Shown one piece after another: positions 39,051 to 48,644 of a stretch of DNA of 64,000 nt (position 1 is its first letter; every line of letters starts with the position of its first letter). The position numbers and the translations under genes were made by a program. Source of the DNA: Devosia sp. (lineage in GTDB: Bacteria; Pseudomonadota; Alphaproteobacteria; Rhizobiales; Devosiaceae); contig NZ_JAQGJV010000009.1 in the NCBI RefSeq assembly GCF_028290435.1, positions 62,001 to 126,000 on the forward strand, in the 5' to 3' direction. The notes under the pieces are model-generated. The model worked only from the letters and a program-made list of their open reading frames with translations. It was not told the origin of the DNA and made no database searches.

Positions 39051-40058
39051 TCACTGCACACGAATGCGCGGGTTGATCACCGCGTAGAGCACATCGACGA
39101 TCAGATTGACCGCCATGACGATGAGCGCGATCAGCAGCAGGCCCGATTGGACCACCACATAGTCACGCTTGGAAATGGAATCGATCATCCACTTGCCGAT
39201 GCCGGGCCAGGAGAAAATGGTCTCGGTCAGGATGGCGCCTGCCATCAGCGTGCCGACCTGCAGGCCAATGGTGGTGACCACCGGGATCAGCGCATTGCGG
39301 AAGGCGTGCAGCCCCACGACGCGGCGCGGCGACAGGCCCTTGGCGCGCGCCGTGCGGACATATTCCTCGCCGAGGACTTCGAGCATGGCCGAGCGTGTTT
39401 GCCGGGCGATGACCGCCAGCGGAATGGTGGCCAGGGCGATCGAGGGCAGGATCAGATAGCGCAAGGACGACACGAAGGCCGGCCAATTGCCATAGAGCAG
39501 GCTATCGATGGTCATGAAGCCGGTAATGGGCTTGAGGAAGAAGTTGAGCGCGATGCGGCCGCTCACCGGGGTCCAGCCGAGATAGCCGGAAAAGAAGATG
39601 ATCAGCAGCAGGCCCCACCAGAAGATGGGCATGGAATAGCCGGTGAGCGCCACGCCCATGGTGACCTGGTCAAACCAGGAGCCGCGCTTGACGGCGGCGA
39701 AAATGCCGGCCGGAATGCCCAGCGCGATGGCCAGGATCATGGCCACGGTGGCCAGTTCGACGGTGGCCGGGAACAGGGTGAGGAACTCGGTCATCACCGG
39801 CCGCTTGGTGGCGACGGAAATACCGAAATCGCCATGCAGCACGCCGCCCACGTAATTGAAATATTGCTGCCAGATCGGCAGGTTGAAGCCGAACTGCTCC
39901 TTGAGGATTTCGTAGCGCTCGGGGGTGATGCCGTGCTGACCCGCCATGGCCAGGATCGGATCGCCCGGCAGCAGCCGGATGAAGGCGAAAGCCGCAATGG
40001 TGATGCCGATCACTGTCGGTACGATCAGTGCCAGTTTTTGAAGAATGTATCGGAGCAT
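39051..40058 (-). CDS. dppB: Peptide ABC transporter permease DppB
   Basis: A 335-residue inner-membrane permease with the typical DppB start MLRYILQKLALIVPTVIGI and six membrane helices. The EAA loop is VRTARAKGLSPRRVVG. It lies downstream of dppA after a strong stem-loop and directly before dppC with a short spacing. Confidence 0.92.
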   Translation of the reverse strand: MLRYILQKLALIVPTVIGITIAAFAFIRLLPGDPILAMAGQHGITPERYEILKEQFGFNLPIWQQYFNYVGGVLHGDFGISVATKRPVMTEFLTLFPATVELATVAMILAIALGIPAGIFAAVKRGSWFDQVTMGVALTGYSMPIFWWGLLLIIFFSGYLGWTPVSGRIALNFFLKPITGFMTIDSLLYGNWPAFVSSLRYLILPSIALATIPLAVIARQTRSAMLEVLGEEYVRTARAKGLSPRRVVGLHAFRNALIPVVTTIGLQVGTLMAGAILTETIFSWPGIGKWMIDSISKRDYVVVQSGLLLIALIVMAVNLIVDVLYAVINPRIRVQ

Positions 40059-40078
40059 GGGCCTGCCATGAAATGAGA

Positions 40079-40099
40079 GCGGCGCCCAGAAGGCGCCGC
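40079..40099 (-). promoter_or_regulatory. Intercistronic stem-loop dppA-dppB
   Basis: GCGGCGCC (40079-40086) pairs perfectly with GGCGCCGC (40092-40099) around a five-base loop, 23 bases after the dppA stop and without T-run. It is expected to protect the dppA transcript end. Confidence 0.75.
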
Positions 40100-40121
40100 C
40101 CTGCTTGAACTGTGGCTTAGA

Positions 40122-41720
40122 CTATTCGGTTACGTCGACATTGTCGAAGCGATGAATGCCCAGCGGGTCCATGGTGAAGCCGGAAACGCGCTTGTTCATG
40201 GGCATGAAGACCTTGGAATGGGCCAGGGTCAGAGCCGGAGCCTGCTCCTTGAACACCACTTGGGCCTGCTCATAGAGCTTGGCGCGTTCGCCCTGATCGG
40301 AAACCTTCTTGGCGTCCTGGATCAGCTTTTCGAAGGTGGGATCGCACCAGCTCGAATAGTTCGAGACGCCGATGGCCGAGCACGAGAACAAGGTGGCAAA
40401 GAAGTTATCCGGATCACCATTGTCGCCGGTCCAGCCGATCTGGAATGCGCCCGGACGATCCTTGGCCTTGCCGAGTTCGCGATATTCAGTCCATTCGTAG
40501 GTCACGATATTGGCTTTGACGCCAACAGCGGCCCAGTCGGCCTGGATCAGTTCGGCAACGCGAGCCGCGTTGGGATTGTAGGGACGGCTGACGGGCATGG
40601 CCCACAGGTCGATGGTCAGGTCCTTGACGCCAGCGGCTTCGAGGGCCGCCTTGGCGGCTGCGGGATCGTAGGCGTCGTCAACCACGTCCTTGTTGTAGGA
40701 CCACATGGTGGGCGGGATCAGGTTGACGGCAACCTGGCCGGCGCCCTGATAAACGGCGTCGATGATCGCCTTCTTGTTGATGGCCATGTTGAGGGCCTTG
40801 CGGACCGCCACATTGTCCATCGGGGCGATGGTGGTGTTGTAGGACATGTAACCGATATTGAGGCCTTCCTGTTCTGCAACAGTCAGGTTGGTATCGGCCT
40901 GCAGGTCCGCGATATCGGCAGGATTTGGATAATCCATGATGTCGCATTCGCCAGCCTTGAGCTTCTGCACGCGCACCGCGGGATCCGTGGTGATGGCGAA
41001 GATCAGGTCGTCGATGGCAACCTTGCCGGCCCAGTAGTCGGGGAAGGCCTTGTAGCGGATGACCGCATCGGTCTGGTAATCGACGAATTCAAACGGACCG
41101 GTGCCGATCGGCTGGGAGGCCAGCAGTTCCTTGGTGCCGGCAGCAGCGAGCTGATCGGCATATTCCTTGGACATGATGGACGCGAAGTCCATGCCCAGGT
41201 TGGCGATCATCGGCGCGTTGGGCTCGTTGAGCGTCATCTTGACGGTCAGGTCATCGACCTTTTCGATCGACTTGAGGAACTTTGGCATGTCCATGCCCTG
41301 GAAATAGTCCCAGGAAATGCCTTCGAGGTAGTTGTAATAGGCGTTGTCTTCTTTCCACTGACGCTCGAAGGAGAAGATCACGTCGTCGGCGTTGAAATCA
41401 CGCGTCGGGGTGAAATACGAGGTGGTCTGGAACTTGACGCCGGCCCGGAGGTGGAACGTATAGGTCAGGCCGTCATCGGAGATTTCCCAGCTCTCGGCCA
41501 GGCCCGGCTCGACATCGGTGCCGCCATGCTTAAACTCGACGAGGCGGTTATAGATGGTGCGCGAGGAGGCGTCGAAGTCGTTGCCGCCAGTGGTCGGACC
41601 TGGATCGAAATGAGCGGGCGAGGCTTCCGAGCAGAATACCAATTGTTTGGCCTGCGCAGCGCCAGCGCAGACGGCAAGCGTCGCGACAGCGAGCATCATG
41701 CCCTGCATCAGTTTTTTCAT
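40122..41720 (-). CDS. dppA: Peptide ABC transporter substrate-binding protein DppA
   Basis: A 532-residue periplasmic protein of the DppA/OppA family (SBP_bac_5). A signal peptide covers residues 1-24 (GAAQA end). Segments LVFCSEASPAHFDPG, YTFHLRAGVKFQ and IGWTGDNGDPDNFF are typical of dipeptide-binding DppA. The ligand could be dipeptides, delta-aminolevulinate or heme. ATG 41720 follows GGGAGA. It is the first gene of the dppABCDF operon and is divergent from a VOC gene. Confidence 0.93.
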   Translation of the reverse strand: MKKLMQGMMLAVATLAVCAGAAQAKQLVFCSEASPAHFDPGPTTGGNDFDASSRTIYNRLVEFKHGGTDVEPGLAESWEISDDGLTYTFHLRAGVKFQTTSYFTPTRDFNADDVIFSFERQWKEDNAYYNYLEGISWDYFQGMDMPKFLKSIEKVDDLTVKMTLNEPNAPMIANLGMDFASIMSKEYADQLAAAGTKELLASQPIGTGPFEFVDYQTDAVIRYKAFPDYWAGKVAIDDLIFAITTDPAVRVQKLKAGECDIMDYPNPADIADLQADTNLTVAEQEGLNIGYMSYNTTIAPMDNVAVRKALNMAINKKAIIDAVYQGAGQVAVNLIPPTMWSYNKDVVDDAYDPAAAKAALEAAGVKDLTIDLWAMPVSRPYNPNAARVAELIQADWAAVGVKANIVTYEWTEYRELGKAKDRPGAFQIGWTGDNGDPDNFFATLFSCSAIGVSNYSSWCDPTFEKLIQDAKKVSDQGERAKLYEQAQVVFKEQAPALTLAHSKVFMPMNKRVSGFTMDPLGIHRFDNVDVTE

Positions 41721-41942
41721 GATTGTTGTCTCCCGATAAGTTTTTTTGCGCATCCGGTTTGCCGGCCGGAGCTTGGCGGCCAACAAAGCGTAGAATCTGT
41801 TTGGGCGCAATGGGGAGTTTGACCATTTGGTCAATCTCGTGACGGGTGCAAGACCATTGCGCGAAACCAATCCGGATTGGACGATCTTTCCAAAAAGCGT
41901 TCGGCGCTTGACGGGGGTGGCGGCGTGGTGGCCAAATCGGGC

Positions 41943-42332
41943 ATGACCCAGACCATTGCCACCATGACGCTCGTCGTCGCCGACTACGATGAAGCCATCG
42001 CCTTTTACACGGAAAAGCTGGGTTTTCGGCTGCATGCCGATACCGATATGGGCCGGGGCAAGCGCTGGGTCGTGGTCGGACCGGACGGGAATGGCGCACG
42101 GCTGCTGCTGGCGCAGGCGGATGGGGAACAGCAGCGCGCTGCTATCGGCAACCAGACCGGCGGGCGGGTGATGGGCTTTATCGAAACACAAGATTTTGCT
42201 GTGGACTTCGCCGCCATGACGGCCAAGGGTGTCACCTTTCTCGAAGCGCCGCGCCACGAAGCCTATGGCAGCGTGGCGGTATTCGAAGATCTCTATGGCA
42301 ACAAATGGGATCTGATCGAGCCCAAAGGTTAG
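41943..42332 (+). CDS. VOC family (glyoxalase-fold) protein
   Basis: A 129-residue single-domain protein of the vicinal-oxygen-chelate fold, with VVADYDEAIAFYTEKLGF at the start and FEDLYGNKWDLIEP at the end. Candidate metal ligands are visible (His/Glu), but the reaction cannot be predicted; glyoxalase, dioxygenase or resistance roles exist in this family. ATG 41943 starts the conserved region. Confidence 0.82.
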   Translation: MTQTIATMTLVVADYDEAIAFYTEKLGFRLHADTDMGRGKRWVVVGPDGNGARLLLAQADGEQQRAAIGNQTGGRVMGFIETQDFAVDFAAMTAKGVTFLEAPRHEAYGSVAVFEDLYGNKWDLIEPKG

Positions 42333-42335
42333 CAG

Positions 42336-42859
42336 ATGCGGATAGTGGTAACCGTCGCGGCGCTGCTGCTGATGGCGCCAGCGCAGGCGCAGGAAGCGGG
42401 CTGGCATTATTCGCCGCTGCCGGGGGAAGGTGATCGGGCGGCGCTCGGTTGCGCCAGCGGTTCGACGGCGGAAAATTACGCCTGTGTGGCGGTACGCTGC
42501 GAGGATGATTTAGCGTCGGGCTACATTTTTATACTAGCCAAAGCGAAGGCGACGCCGGCAACTGGATTGTGGATATCGACGAGGACGCGCATCCCGTCAC
42601 TGCAGAAACTGACGCCGGGCCGTATGGCGCCAGAATCACCGGCGACACCACGGCGCTGCGCGACGGGCTGGAACAAGGCGCAGTGGCCTATTTGCAACCC
42701 AAAACCGGCTCACCGCTGGAACTGGCGGTGATCCCGCTGAGCGGGTCGCTGGCCGCGATAAATCGCGCCCTCGCGTATTGCGCGCCGCGCGCGCCGAAGG
42801 CCGCGGACGAACCGAATGCCGACGCAGGCGTTGAACACCACAGTATCAAGGAGAACTAA
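42336..42859 (+). pseudogene. Secreted protein gene with apparent -1 frameshift
   Basis: The frame from ATG 42336 encodes a signal peptide (LLLMAPAQA) and a cysteine-containing start, GWHYSPLPGEGD through CEDDLASGYIF, then loses coding character. A second frame, open from 42509, continues plausibly (IVDIDEDAHPV, ALRDGLEQGAVAYLQP, LAAINRALAYCAP) to a stop at 42859, one base before the next gene's ATG. The two join if the run of five T at 42526-42530 had one more T, giving YIFYTSQSEGD. The restored protein would be about 174 residues. Sequencing error, true inactivation or slippage are all possible. Confidence 0.7.
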
Positions 42860-42860
42860 T

Positions 42861-43787
42861 ATGGACCGTCGCCCGCTTGGACGCAGCGAACTCGTCATCG
42901 AACCCTGGGTTTTCGGGGGCAATATTTTTGGCTGGACGGTGGACCAGAATGCCGGCTTCCAGGTGTTGGACGCCTTTGTGGACGAAGGCTTCAACGCCAT
43001 CGACACCGCCAATGTGTATGGCAAGGGCAAGTCCGAAACCATGCTCGGGCAATGGATGAAGGAGCGCGGCAATCGCGAGAGCCTCTTGATCTTCACCAAG
43101 GTCGGCGCTGACATGAGCGACACCGAAAAAGGCCTCAAGGCGGCCTATATCAAGACCTCCATCGAGGACTCGCTTAAGCGCCTGCAGACCGACTATGTCG
43201 ATCTCTACCAAAGCCACAAGCCGGACGACGGCACGCCCCATGAGGAGACGCTGGAGGCCTATGACGTGCTGATCCGCTCGGGCAAGGTGCGGGTGATCGG
43301 CTCGTCCAATTACTCGCCCAAGCAAATCCGCGATGCCCATGAGACGGCGGTGGTCAAGTCGCTGCCGCGCTACGAGACCGAGCAGCCGCTCTACAATCTC
43401 TATGACCGCGAGGTGTTCGAAGGCGAATTGCAGGATCTGGCGGTCAAGGAAGAGATCGGCATCCTGCCCTATTTCAGTCTGGCGGCGGGGTTTTTGACCG
43501 GCAAGTACCGCTCGGCCAAGGATTTCGACAAGAGCCCGCGCGGCGCGCGCATGGAGAAGTATCTTAATCCCAAGGGGTTCAAAATCCTCGACGCGCTGGA
43601 CAAGATCAGCAAGGCCAATGACGCCACCCCGGCGGAAGTGGCGCTGGCCTGGCTCGTCGCACAGCCCGGCGTGAGCGCGCCGATCGCCTCGGCCACGTCG
43701 GTGGAACAGGTCAAGAGCCTGGCCAAGGGCGTGCGGCTGGCGCTGAGCGAGGCGGATTTGGCGGAGCTGACGGCGGCGGGGAAGTAA
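42861..43787 (+). CDS. Aldo/keto reductase
   Basis: A 308-residue NADPH-dependent aldo/keto reductase. The catalytic tetrad is recognisable: Asp in FNAIDTANVYG, Tyr in the same segment, Lys in LIFTKVGAD, and His in YVDLYQSHKPD. The C-terminal cofactor region reads GVSAPIASATSVEQVKSL. The start ATG 42861 follows AAGGAG, which lies inside the end of the frameshifted upstream gene. The substrate is unknown; related enzymes act on sugars and aldehydes. Confidence 0.9.
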   Translation: MDRRPLGRSELVIEPWVFGGNIFGWTVDQNAGFQVLDAFVDEGFNAIDTANVYGKGKSETMLGQWMKERGNRESLLIFTKVGADMSDTEKGLKAAYIKTSIEDSLKRLQTDYVDLYQSHKPDDGTPHEETLEAYDVLIRSGKVRVIGSSNYSPKQIRDAHETAVVKSLPRYETEQPLYNLYDREVFEGELQDLAVKEEIGILPYFSLAAGFLTGKYRSAKDFDKSPRGARMEKYLNPKGFKILDALDKISKANDATPAEVALAWLVAQPGVSAPIASATSVEQVKSLAKGVRLALSEADLAELTAAGK

Positions 43788-43799
43788 ACTCGCAGTCGA

Positions 43800-43907
43800 C
43801 ACCCTCCCCCTTGGGTGAGGGGTCAATGGTGGGGGAATGTTTGGCCCCGATAGAAATATCGTGGCTCCGAACACCCCCTCCCAACCTCCCCATCAAGGGG
43901 GAGGTGC
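43800..43907. repeat. Interspersed palindrome, family A-like divergent copy
   Basis: CACCCTCCCCCTTGGG at the left and CCATCAAGGGGGAGGTG at the right pair imperfectly; a small GATA/TATC hairpin is in the centre. It sits between convergent genes. Confidence 0.65.
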
Positions 43908-43941
43908 TGCTCAGCGAACGTGGCGGGTAAACGCCTTTAGC

Positions 43942-44880
43942 CTACCACTCAAACGGCTCGGAATTCACCCGGGCGCCCAGCAAGAACGCATCGGCGACCA
44001 GCCGCAACGGGGCGGCGTGGACGTCGCTTTCGTGATTGTCCAGCAACTCGGCAAACCGCTCGTAGATGCGCTCGTATTCTTCGGACGGCGCCTGCACGAT
44101 AATCTCGTCATTGACGCGGAGCACCGTGCCGCCCTTTTCCAGCTTCAGGCTGTCGCCCGCCACGGTCTCGAAGGCGATAGTCCAGATTTCGCCGCTCTCT
44201 TCGAGCCAGTTGAAGCCGGCGCTCATGGTGGGCTGGTGAATCTGGCCGGACTTGAAGACGATCTCCACATCGACCGGCGTCTGCTTGTTGGCTGGGAAGG
44301 TCAGCTTGGAGCTCTGCACAAACACCGGGAAGGGCATAACCTTGGTGAAGATCGACAGCGCATTGATGCCCGGATCGCAGACGCCGAACCCGCCTGGCTC
44401 CCAGACCCAGTCCTGGCCCGGATGCCACTTGCGCACGCTTTCGCGCCAGTCGATGCGCACGGACTTGACCCCATCGGCGGCCAAGATATCGCGGGTGCGG
44501 TCAACCGCCAGGTTGTACTGGCTGTGCCAGGTCTGGAACAGCACGCGGTCGAGGCTCTTGGCGTAGGCCACGAGGTCATCGAGTTCGGAAATGGTGGTGG
44601 TCGGGGGTTTCTCCATCATCACGTCCTTGCCTGCGTCGAGCGCCTCGCGGACATATTGATGGCGGATGCCGGGCGGGGTGCAGATGGCGACCAGGTCGAT
44701 CTCGGGCATGGCGGCGTAAAGCTCGGCCGGGGCCTTGAACACCGGCTTTCCGTTATGGCCTATGCCGCGCGTGGAGACGGTGGCGGCGAGCTCAAAATCC
44801 TCGGATTTGTCGATCACCGGCAGGTGCTGGTCCTGCGCGATCTTGCCCACGCCGATGACGGCAATCTTACGTTTGGCCAT
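43942..44880 (-). CDS. L-arabinose/D-galactose 1-dehydrogenase-like (Gfo/Idh/MocA)
   Basis: A 312-residue NAD(P)-dependent sugar dehydrogenase. The Rossmann motif is IAVIGVGKIAQDQHLP; the lysine motif MEKPPTTT, the segment WHSQYN and the block KWHPGQDWVWEPGG followed by CDPGINALSI closely follow the L-arabinose/D-galactose 1-dehydrogenase subgroup. That enzyme oxidises the sugar to its lactone in a non-phosphorylating pathway. ATG 44880 follows GAGGGGAG. No other pathway gene is clearly adjacent, though an aldo/keto reductase and glycerate kinase are near. Confidence 0.82.
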   Translation of the reverse strand: MAKRKIAVIGVGKIAQDQHLPVIDKSEDFELAATVSTRGIGHNGKPVFKAPAELYAAMPEIDLVAICTPPGIRHQYVREALDAGKDVMMEKPPTTTISELDDLVAYAKSLDRVLFQTWHSQYNLAVDRTRDILAADGVKSVRIDWRESVRKWHPGQDWVWEPGGFGVCDPGINALSIFTKVMPFPVFVQSSKLTFPANKQTPVDVEIVFKSGQIHQPTMSAGFNWLEESGEIWTIAFETVAGDSLKLEKGGTVLRVNDEIIVQAPSEEYERIYERFAELLDNHESDVHAAPLRLVADAFLLGARVNSEPFEW

Positions 44881-44953
44881 GACTTGGCTCCCCTCGGGTT
44901 TTGGCGGAGGATAGAGCAGATCGGCCGCCCGATTGGAAGCGGGTTTGCGCCGC

Positions 44954-45307
44954 TCAGTCGGCGGGCGGCTGCCAGAGTTCGATCTGGTTGCCTTCGGGAT
45001 CGGCAATGCGCGCGAAGCGACCGGTTTCGGGCGTATCCCATTCGGCACGGGTTTCGATGGCGATATCGGCTGAGACCAACTGCTCGATCAGCGCATCCAG
45101 ATCATCGACGCGAAAATTGATCATCCACTGCTTTTGCGCGGGGAAATAGTCGGTGTCGGCAAAGAAGGGCGCGAACACCGTCATGCCGGCGTCCTGGCTC
45201 CAGAAGTTACCGATGCCAAGATGGGTCTCATACCAGAAGGCGAGTCCCTTGGGGTCGCGGGCGCGGAAGAAAACGCCCCCGATGCCTGTTGCCTTTGCCT
45301 TCGCCAT
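44954..45307 (-). CDS. VOC family (glyoxalase-fold) protein
   Basis: A 117-residue protein of the glyoxalase/bleomycin-resistance fold, GGVFFRARDPKGLAFWYE at the start and ADPEGNQIELWQP at the end. It is unrelated in detail to the VOC protein at 41.9 kb. ATG 45307 is followed directly by the conserved region. It is 73 bases upstream of the sugar dehydrogenase on the same strand and may be cotranscribed with it. Confidence 0.85.
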   Translation of the reverse strand: MAKAKATGIGGVFFRARDPKGLAFWYETHLGIGNFWSQDAGMTVFAPFFADTDYFPAQKQWMINFRVDDLDALIEQLVSADIAIETRAEWDTPETGRFARIADPEGNQIELWQPPAD

Positions 45308-45420
45308 GAGCGCACCTCCATGTTGGCCCAGCAAAGCAGATCGAACCGGCGATGGGAAGCTGGGGTCGCGGGCGAGTTCCCTCCCCATTGTGGGGGTATG
45401 ACTAGCTCGCGGCAAGCGCG

Positions 45421-46674
45421 CTAGCGAATGAGGATCGCCCTGAAATCATTCACATTGGTCCCCGTCGGGCCGGTGACCAGCAGGTCGCCAATGGCGGCGA
45501 AAGCCGAATAAGCGTCGTTATTGGCCAGCGCCCCCAACGGGTCGATGCCGGCCTTGCGCAGGCGGGTGGCGGTGGTGCCGTCCGCATAGGCGCCGGCATT
45601 GTCCTCCGAACCATCGATGCCGTCGGTATCGGCTGCCAGGGCCGTGATGCCCTCGGTGCCGTCGATGGCGATGGCGAACGCCAGAAGGAATTCGGCATTG
45701 CGCCCGCCACGGCCCTTGCCGCGCAGGGTGACGGTGGTTTCGCCGCCCGACAGCAGCACTATGGGCTTTTTGAACGGGCGGTTGCGCGCGGAAATTTCGC
45801 GCGCAATGGCGGCGTGGACCTGCGCCACGTCCCGTGACTCGCCCTCAATGCTATCGGACAGGATGGCGGCCTCGATGCCCTGGCCGCGCGCCAGATCGGC
45901 GGCGGATTCCAATGACAGGGCGGCCGACGCAATGGTGCGCACCGTGTTGGCGGCAAAGCCCGGAGCGTCGGCCAGCGGCGCCGGATTATCATCGCCTTCC
46001 AGCAAAGCCGCAGCGGCTTGTGGCAAAGCCAGGCGATAGAGCGTGGCATATTTGCGCGCCAGTTCGCGCGTGCCGGTCAGCGCAATGGTGGGGCCGGAGG
46101 CGACCACGGCGGGATCGTCGCCGGGCACGTCGGACACCACCAGCGTGGCGACGCGGGCCGGGCTCGCATGGGCCGCCAGCCGCCCGCCCTTGATGGTGGA
46201 GAACTGGTTGCGGATCAGGTTCATGACGCCGATCGGCGCGCCCGAGGCGAGCAATTGCCGGTTGATGGCCTGCTCGTCTTCCAGCGTCAGGCCGAGCGCT
46301 GGCGCCGGCAGCAGCGCCGAGCCGCCGCCCGAAATCAGGGCCACGACAAGATCGTCATGGCTGAGGCCGGAGACGGTTTCCATGATTCGGCGCGCGGCGA
46401 GGTAACCGGCCTCGTCGGGCACCGGATGGGCGGCCTCGACGATTTCGATTTGTTGGCACGGTGCCCCGTAGCCGTAGCGGGTGACCACCAAGCCCGAGAG
46501 CGGGCCGTCCCACGCCGCTTCGAAGGCCTGGGCCATCTGCGCCGAGGCCTTGCCGGCGCCGATCACGACCGTGCGGCCACGCGGCTTGGGCGGCAGATTG
46601 AGGCGCACGGCAAGGGCGGGCTGGGCTTTGGCGACAGCGCGAGCGAACAATGCGTCGAGCAAGGAGCGATCCAT
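45421..46674 (-). CDS. Glycerate 2-kinase (MOFRL family)
   Basis: A 417-residue class II glycerate kinase that phosphorylates glycerate to 2-phosphoglycerate. It has the N-terminal DUF4147 domain (VVIGAGKASAQMAQAFE, LISGGGSALLPAP, KGGRLA) and the C-terminal MOFRL domain (LSGGETTVTLRGKGRGGRNAE, DTDGIDG). ATG 46674 begins the conserved region; the longer upstream frame has no coding character. It is divergent from the phn genes. Confidence 0.92.
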   Translation of the reverse strand: MDRSLLDALFARAVAKAQPALAVRLNLPPKPRGRTVVIGAGKASAQMAQAFEAAWDGPLSGLVVTRYGYGAPCQQIEIVEAAHPVPDEAGYLAARRIMETVSGLSHDDLVVALISGGGSALLPAPALGLTLEDEQAINRQLLASGAPIGVMNLIRNQFSTIKGGRLAAHASPARVATLVVSDVPGDDPAVVASGPTIALTGTRELARKYATLYRLALPQAAAALLEGDDNPAPLADAPGFAANTVRTIASAALSLESAADLARGQGIEAAILSDSIEGESRDVAQVHAAIAREISARNRPFKKPIVLLSGGETTVTLRGKGRGGRNAEFLLAFAIAIDGTEGITALAADTDGIDGSEDNAGAYADGTTATRLRKAGIDPLGALANNDAYSAFAAIGDLLVTGPTGTNVNDFRAILIR

Positions 46675-46815
46675 TGCGGTCTCCGGCTTGCGATTCGGTC
46701 GGGGCAAGGGTAGCCAGACGATAGGGGGCAAGCCGCAAGGCTGTCCAGCCAAGCTTGGATGAACTGACACGGGACCGACATGTTTGCCGGGTAATCGAGC
46801 CCGCCTGGAGTAGCA

Positions 46816-47511
46816 ATGGCCGAACGTTATGCGATTTATCATGCCCCCGGGGTGACTGGCTCCCTGTGGGAGAAGGCTTCAACCTGGCTGGGCCGGGATG
46901 CGGCGACGGGCGATCCGTTCGACGGGCCGGTGGCGGGAATCAACCGCGACCGCCTGCTTAACCTGACGCAATCGGCCAATCGCTACGGCTTTCACGCCAC
47001 CATCAAGGCGCCGATGGCGCTGGTGGACGGCGCCCAGCCCGAGGACTTGCACGCCGCACTGCAGGCCTTTTCGGCCCAGCACGAGCCGGTCGATATGGGG
47101 CGGATGACCCTGGCGCTGATCGACGGGTTCATCGCGCTGGTGCCGGCCCAGCAGAGCGAGGCGCTGCAGGATTTCGCCGCCCATGTGGTGGAAACCTTCG
47201 AGCCGTTCCGAGCGCCGATGAGCATCAAGGACCGGGCGGCGCGGGTCGCCCGGGGCCTGACGCCCCGGCAGGAGGAACTGCTGGATGGCTATGGCTATCC
47301 CTATGTGTTCGAGGAATTCCAGCTCCACATGACGCTGACCGACCGGCTGGACGCAGGCGACCGCGATGATCTCTTCGCGGCGGCCACCACCTGGTTCGGC
47401 CCGCTGCTGGAGCAGAACATGCTGCTCGACCGGCTGACGCTGTTCGAGGAGCCCGAGCGTGGGCGCCCGTTCATCCGCACCGCCGAATTCCCACTGGGTG
47501 CGGTGCGCTGA
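46816..47511 (+). CDS. DUF1045 putative phosphonate-metabolism 2H phosphoesterase
   Basis: A 231-residue protein of the DUF1045 family usually found with phn genes. It carries two H-x-T motifs (HAT at 60-62 and HMT near 170), the hallmark of 2H phosphoesterases, which act on cyclic phosphate or nucleotide-like esters. Its stop codon overlaps the phnM start by one base, which implies translational coupling. The precise reaction in phosphonate catabolism is not settled to my knowledge. Confidence 0.85.
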   Translation: MAERYAIYHAPGVTGSLWEKASTWLGRDAATGDPFDGPVAGINRDRLLNLTQSANRYGFHATIKAPMALVDGAQPEDLHAALQAFSAQHEPVDMGRMTLALIDGFIALVPAQQSEALQDFAAHVVETFEPFRAPMSIKDRAARVARGLTPRQEELLDGYGYPYVFEEFQLHMTLTDRLDAGDRDDLFAAATTWFGPLLEQNMLLDRLTLFEEPERGRPFIRTAEFPLGAVR

Positions 47512-48641
47512 TGGCCAGCTTTCGCAATGCACGGATCGTGCTGGCCGACCGCATCATCGAGGGCTCGGTCGACACCGACGCCGGTTTGATCACCGGAGTC
47601 GATGAGGGCGCGGCGTCGGTCGGCGAGGACCTGGAGGGCGATTATCTGATCGCGGGCCTGGTCGAACTGCATACCGATCACCTGGAGAATCACTACCGGC
47701 CGCGGCCGGGCGTGTTCTGGGACCCGATGGCCGCGCTGCATGCCCATGACGTGCAGATTGCCGGCTCGGGCATCACCACGGTGTTCGACGCGGTGCGCAT
47801 CGGCTCGGACATCGATGTCCCCGATATGAAGCCGCATGCCGAGCAACTGGTGCAGGCCATCCGAACCGCCCGCGCGGACGACCGGCTGCGGATCGACCAT
47901 CTGGTGCATCTGCGCTGCGAATTGCCCAGCCATGACGTGCTGGAGCATTTCGAGGCCTTTGCGGGGTTCGATGTCGTCAGGCTCGCCTCGGTGATGGATC
48001 ACACGCCGGGCCAGCGCCAGTTCCAGTCGCTCGAAACCTACAAGCTGTTCTATAAAAAGCAGATGGGCCACTCCGAGGCGGATGCCGAAAAGGCCATCGC
48101 CGACCGCCTGGCCGAACAGGCGCGCTATTCGACGCCCCATCGCAAGGCGATCGCGCGGCGGGCCCGGGAGCTGGGCCTGGCGCTGGCCAGCCATGACGAT
48201 GCGACGCTGGCGCATGTCGAAGAGGGCGTGGAGGATGGCGTCGCCATCGCCGAATTCCCCACCACGCTGGAAGCGGCGGCCGCCGCCCATGATGCAGGGC
48301 TTGCAATCCTGATGGGCGCGCCCAACGTGGTGCGCGGCAAGTCGCATTCGGGCAATATCTCCGCCACCGATCTGGTGCGGGCGGGCATGATGGATATTCT
48401 GAGTTCGGACTACGTGCCGTTTGCCTTGCTGCAGGCGGCGTTCCTGCTGCCCGAGCGGATCGAGGGCTTTAGCCTGGCCAAGGCGCTCGCCATGGTGACG
48501 GGCAATCCGGCGCGGGCGGCGGGGCTGGATGATCGCGGCGAGATCGCCGTCGGCAAGCGCGCCGATCTGGTGCGAGTGCAGATCATTCGCGGGGCGCCGG
48601 TGGTGCGGGCGGTGTGGCGGCAGGGCAAGAGGGTAAGCTAG
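47511..48641 (+). CDS. phnM: Ribose 1-methylphosphonate 5-triphosphate diphosphatase PhnM
   Basis: A 376-residue amidohydrolase-superfamily enzyme that removes pyrophosphate from alkylphosphonate ribose triphosphate in the C-P lyase pathway. The metal motif HTDHLENH (54-61), the segment VMDHTPGQRQF and the late DILSSDYVP are characteristic. Full length. It lies between the DUF1045 gene (one-base overlap) and phnN (three-base gap). Confidence 0.93.
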   Translation: MASFRNARIVLADRIIEGSVDTDAGLITGVDEGAASVGEDLEGDYLIAGLVELHTDHLENHYRPRPGVFWDPMAALHAHDVQIAGSGITTVFDAVRIGSDIDVPDMKPHAEQLVQAIRTARADDRLRIDHLVHLRCELPSHDVLEHFEAFAGFDVVRLASVMDHTPGQRQFQSLETYKLFYKKQMGHSEADAEKAIADRLAEQARYSTPHRKAIARRARELGLALASHDDATLAHVEEGVEDGVAIAEFPTTLEAAAAAHDAGLAILMGAPNVVRGKSHSGNISATDLVRAGMMDILSSDYVPFALLQAAFLLPERIEGFSLAKALAMVTGNPARAAGLDDRGEIAVGKRADLVRVQIIRGAPVVRAVWRQGKRVS

Positions 48642-48644
48642 GCG

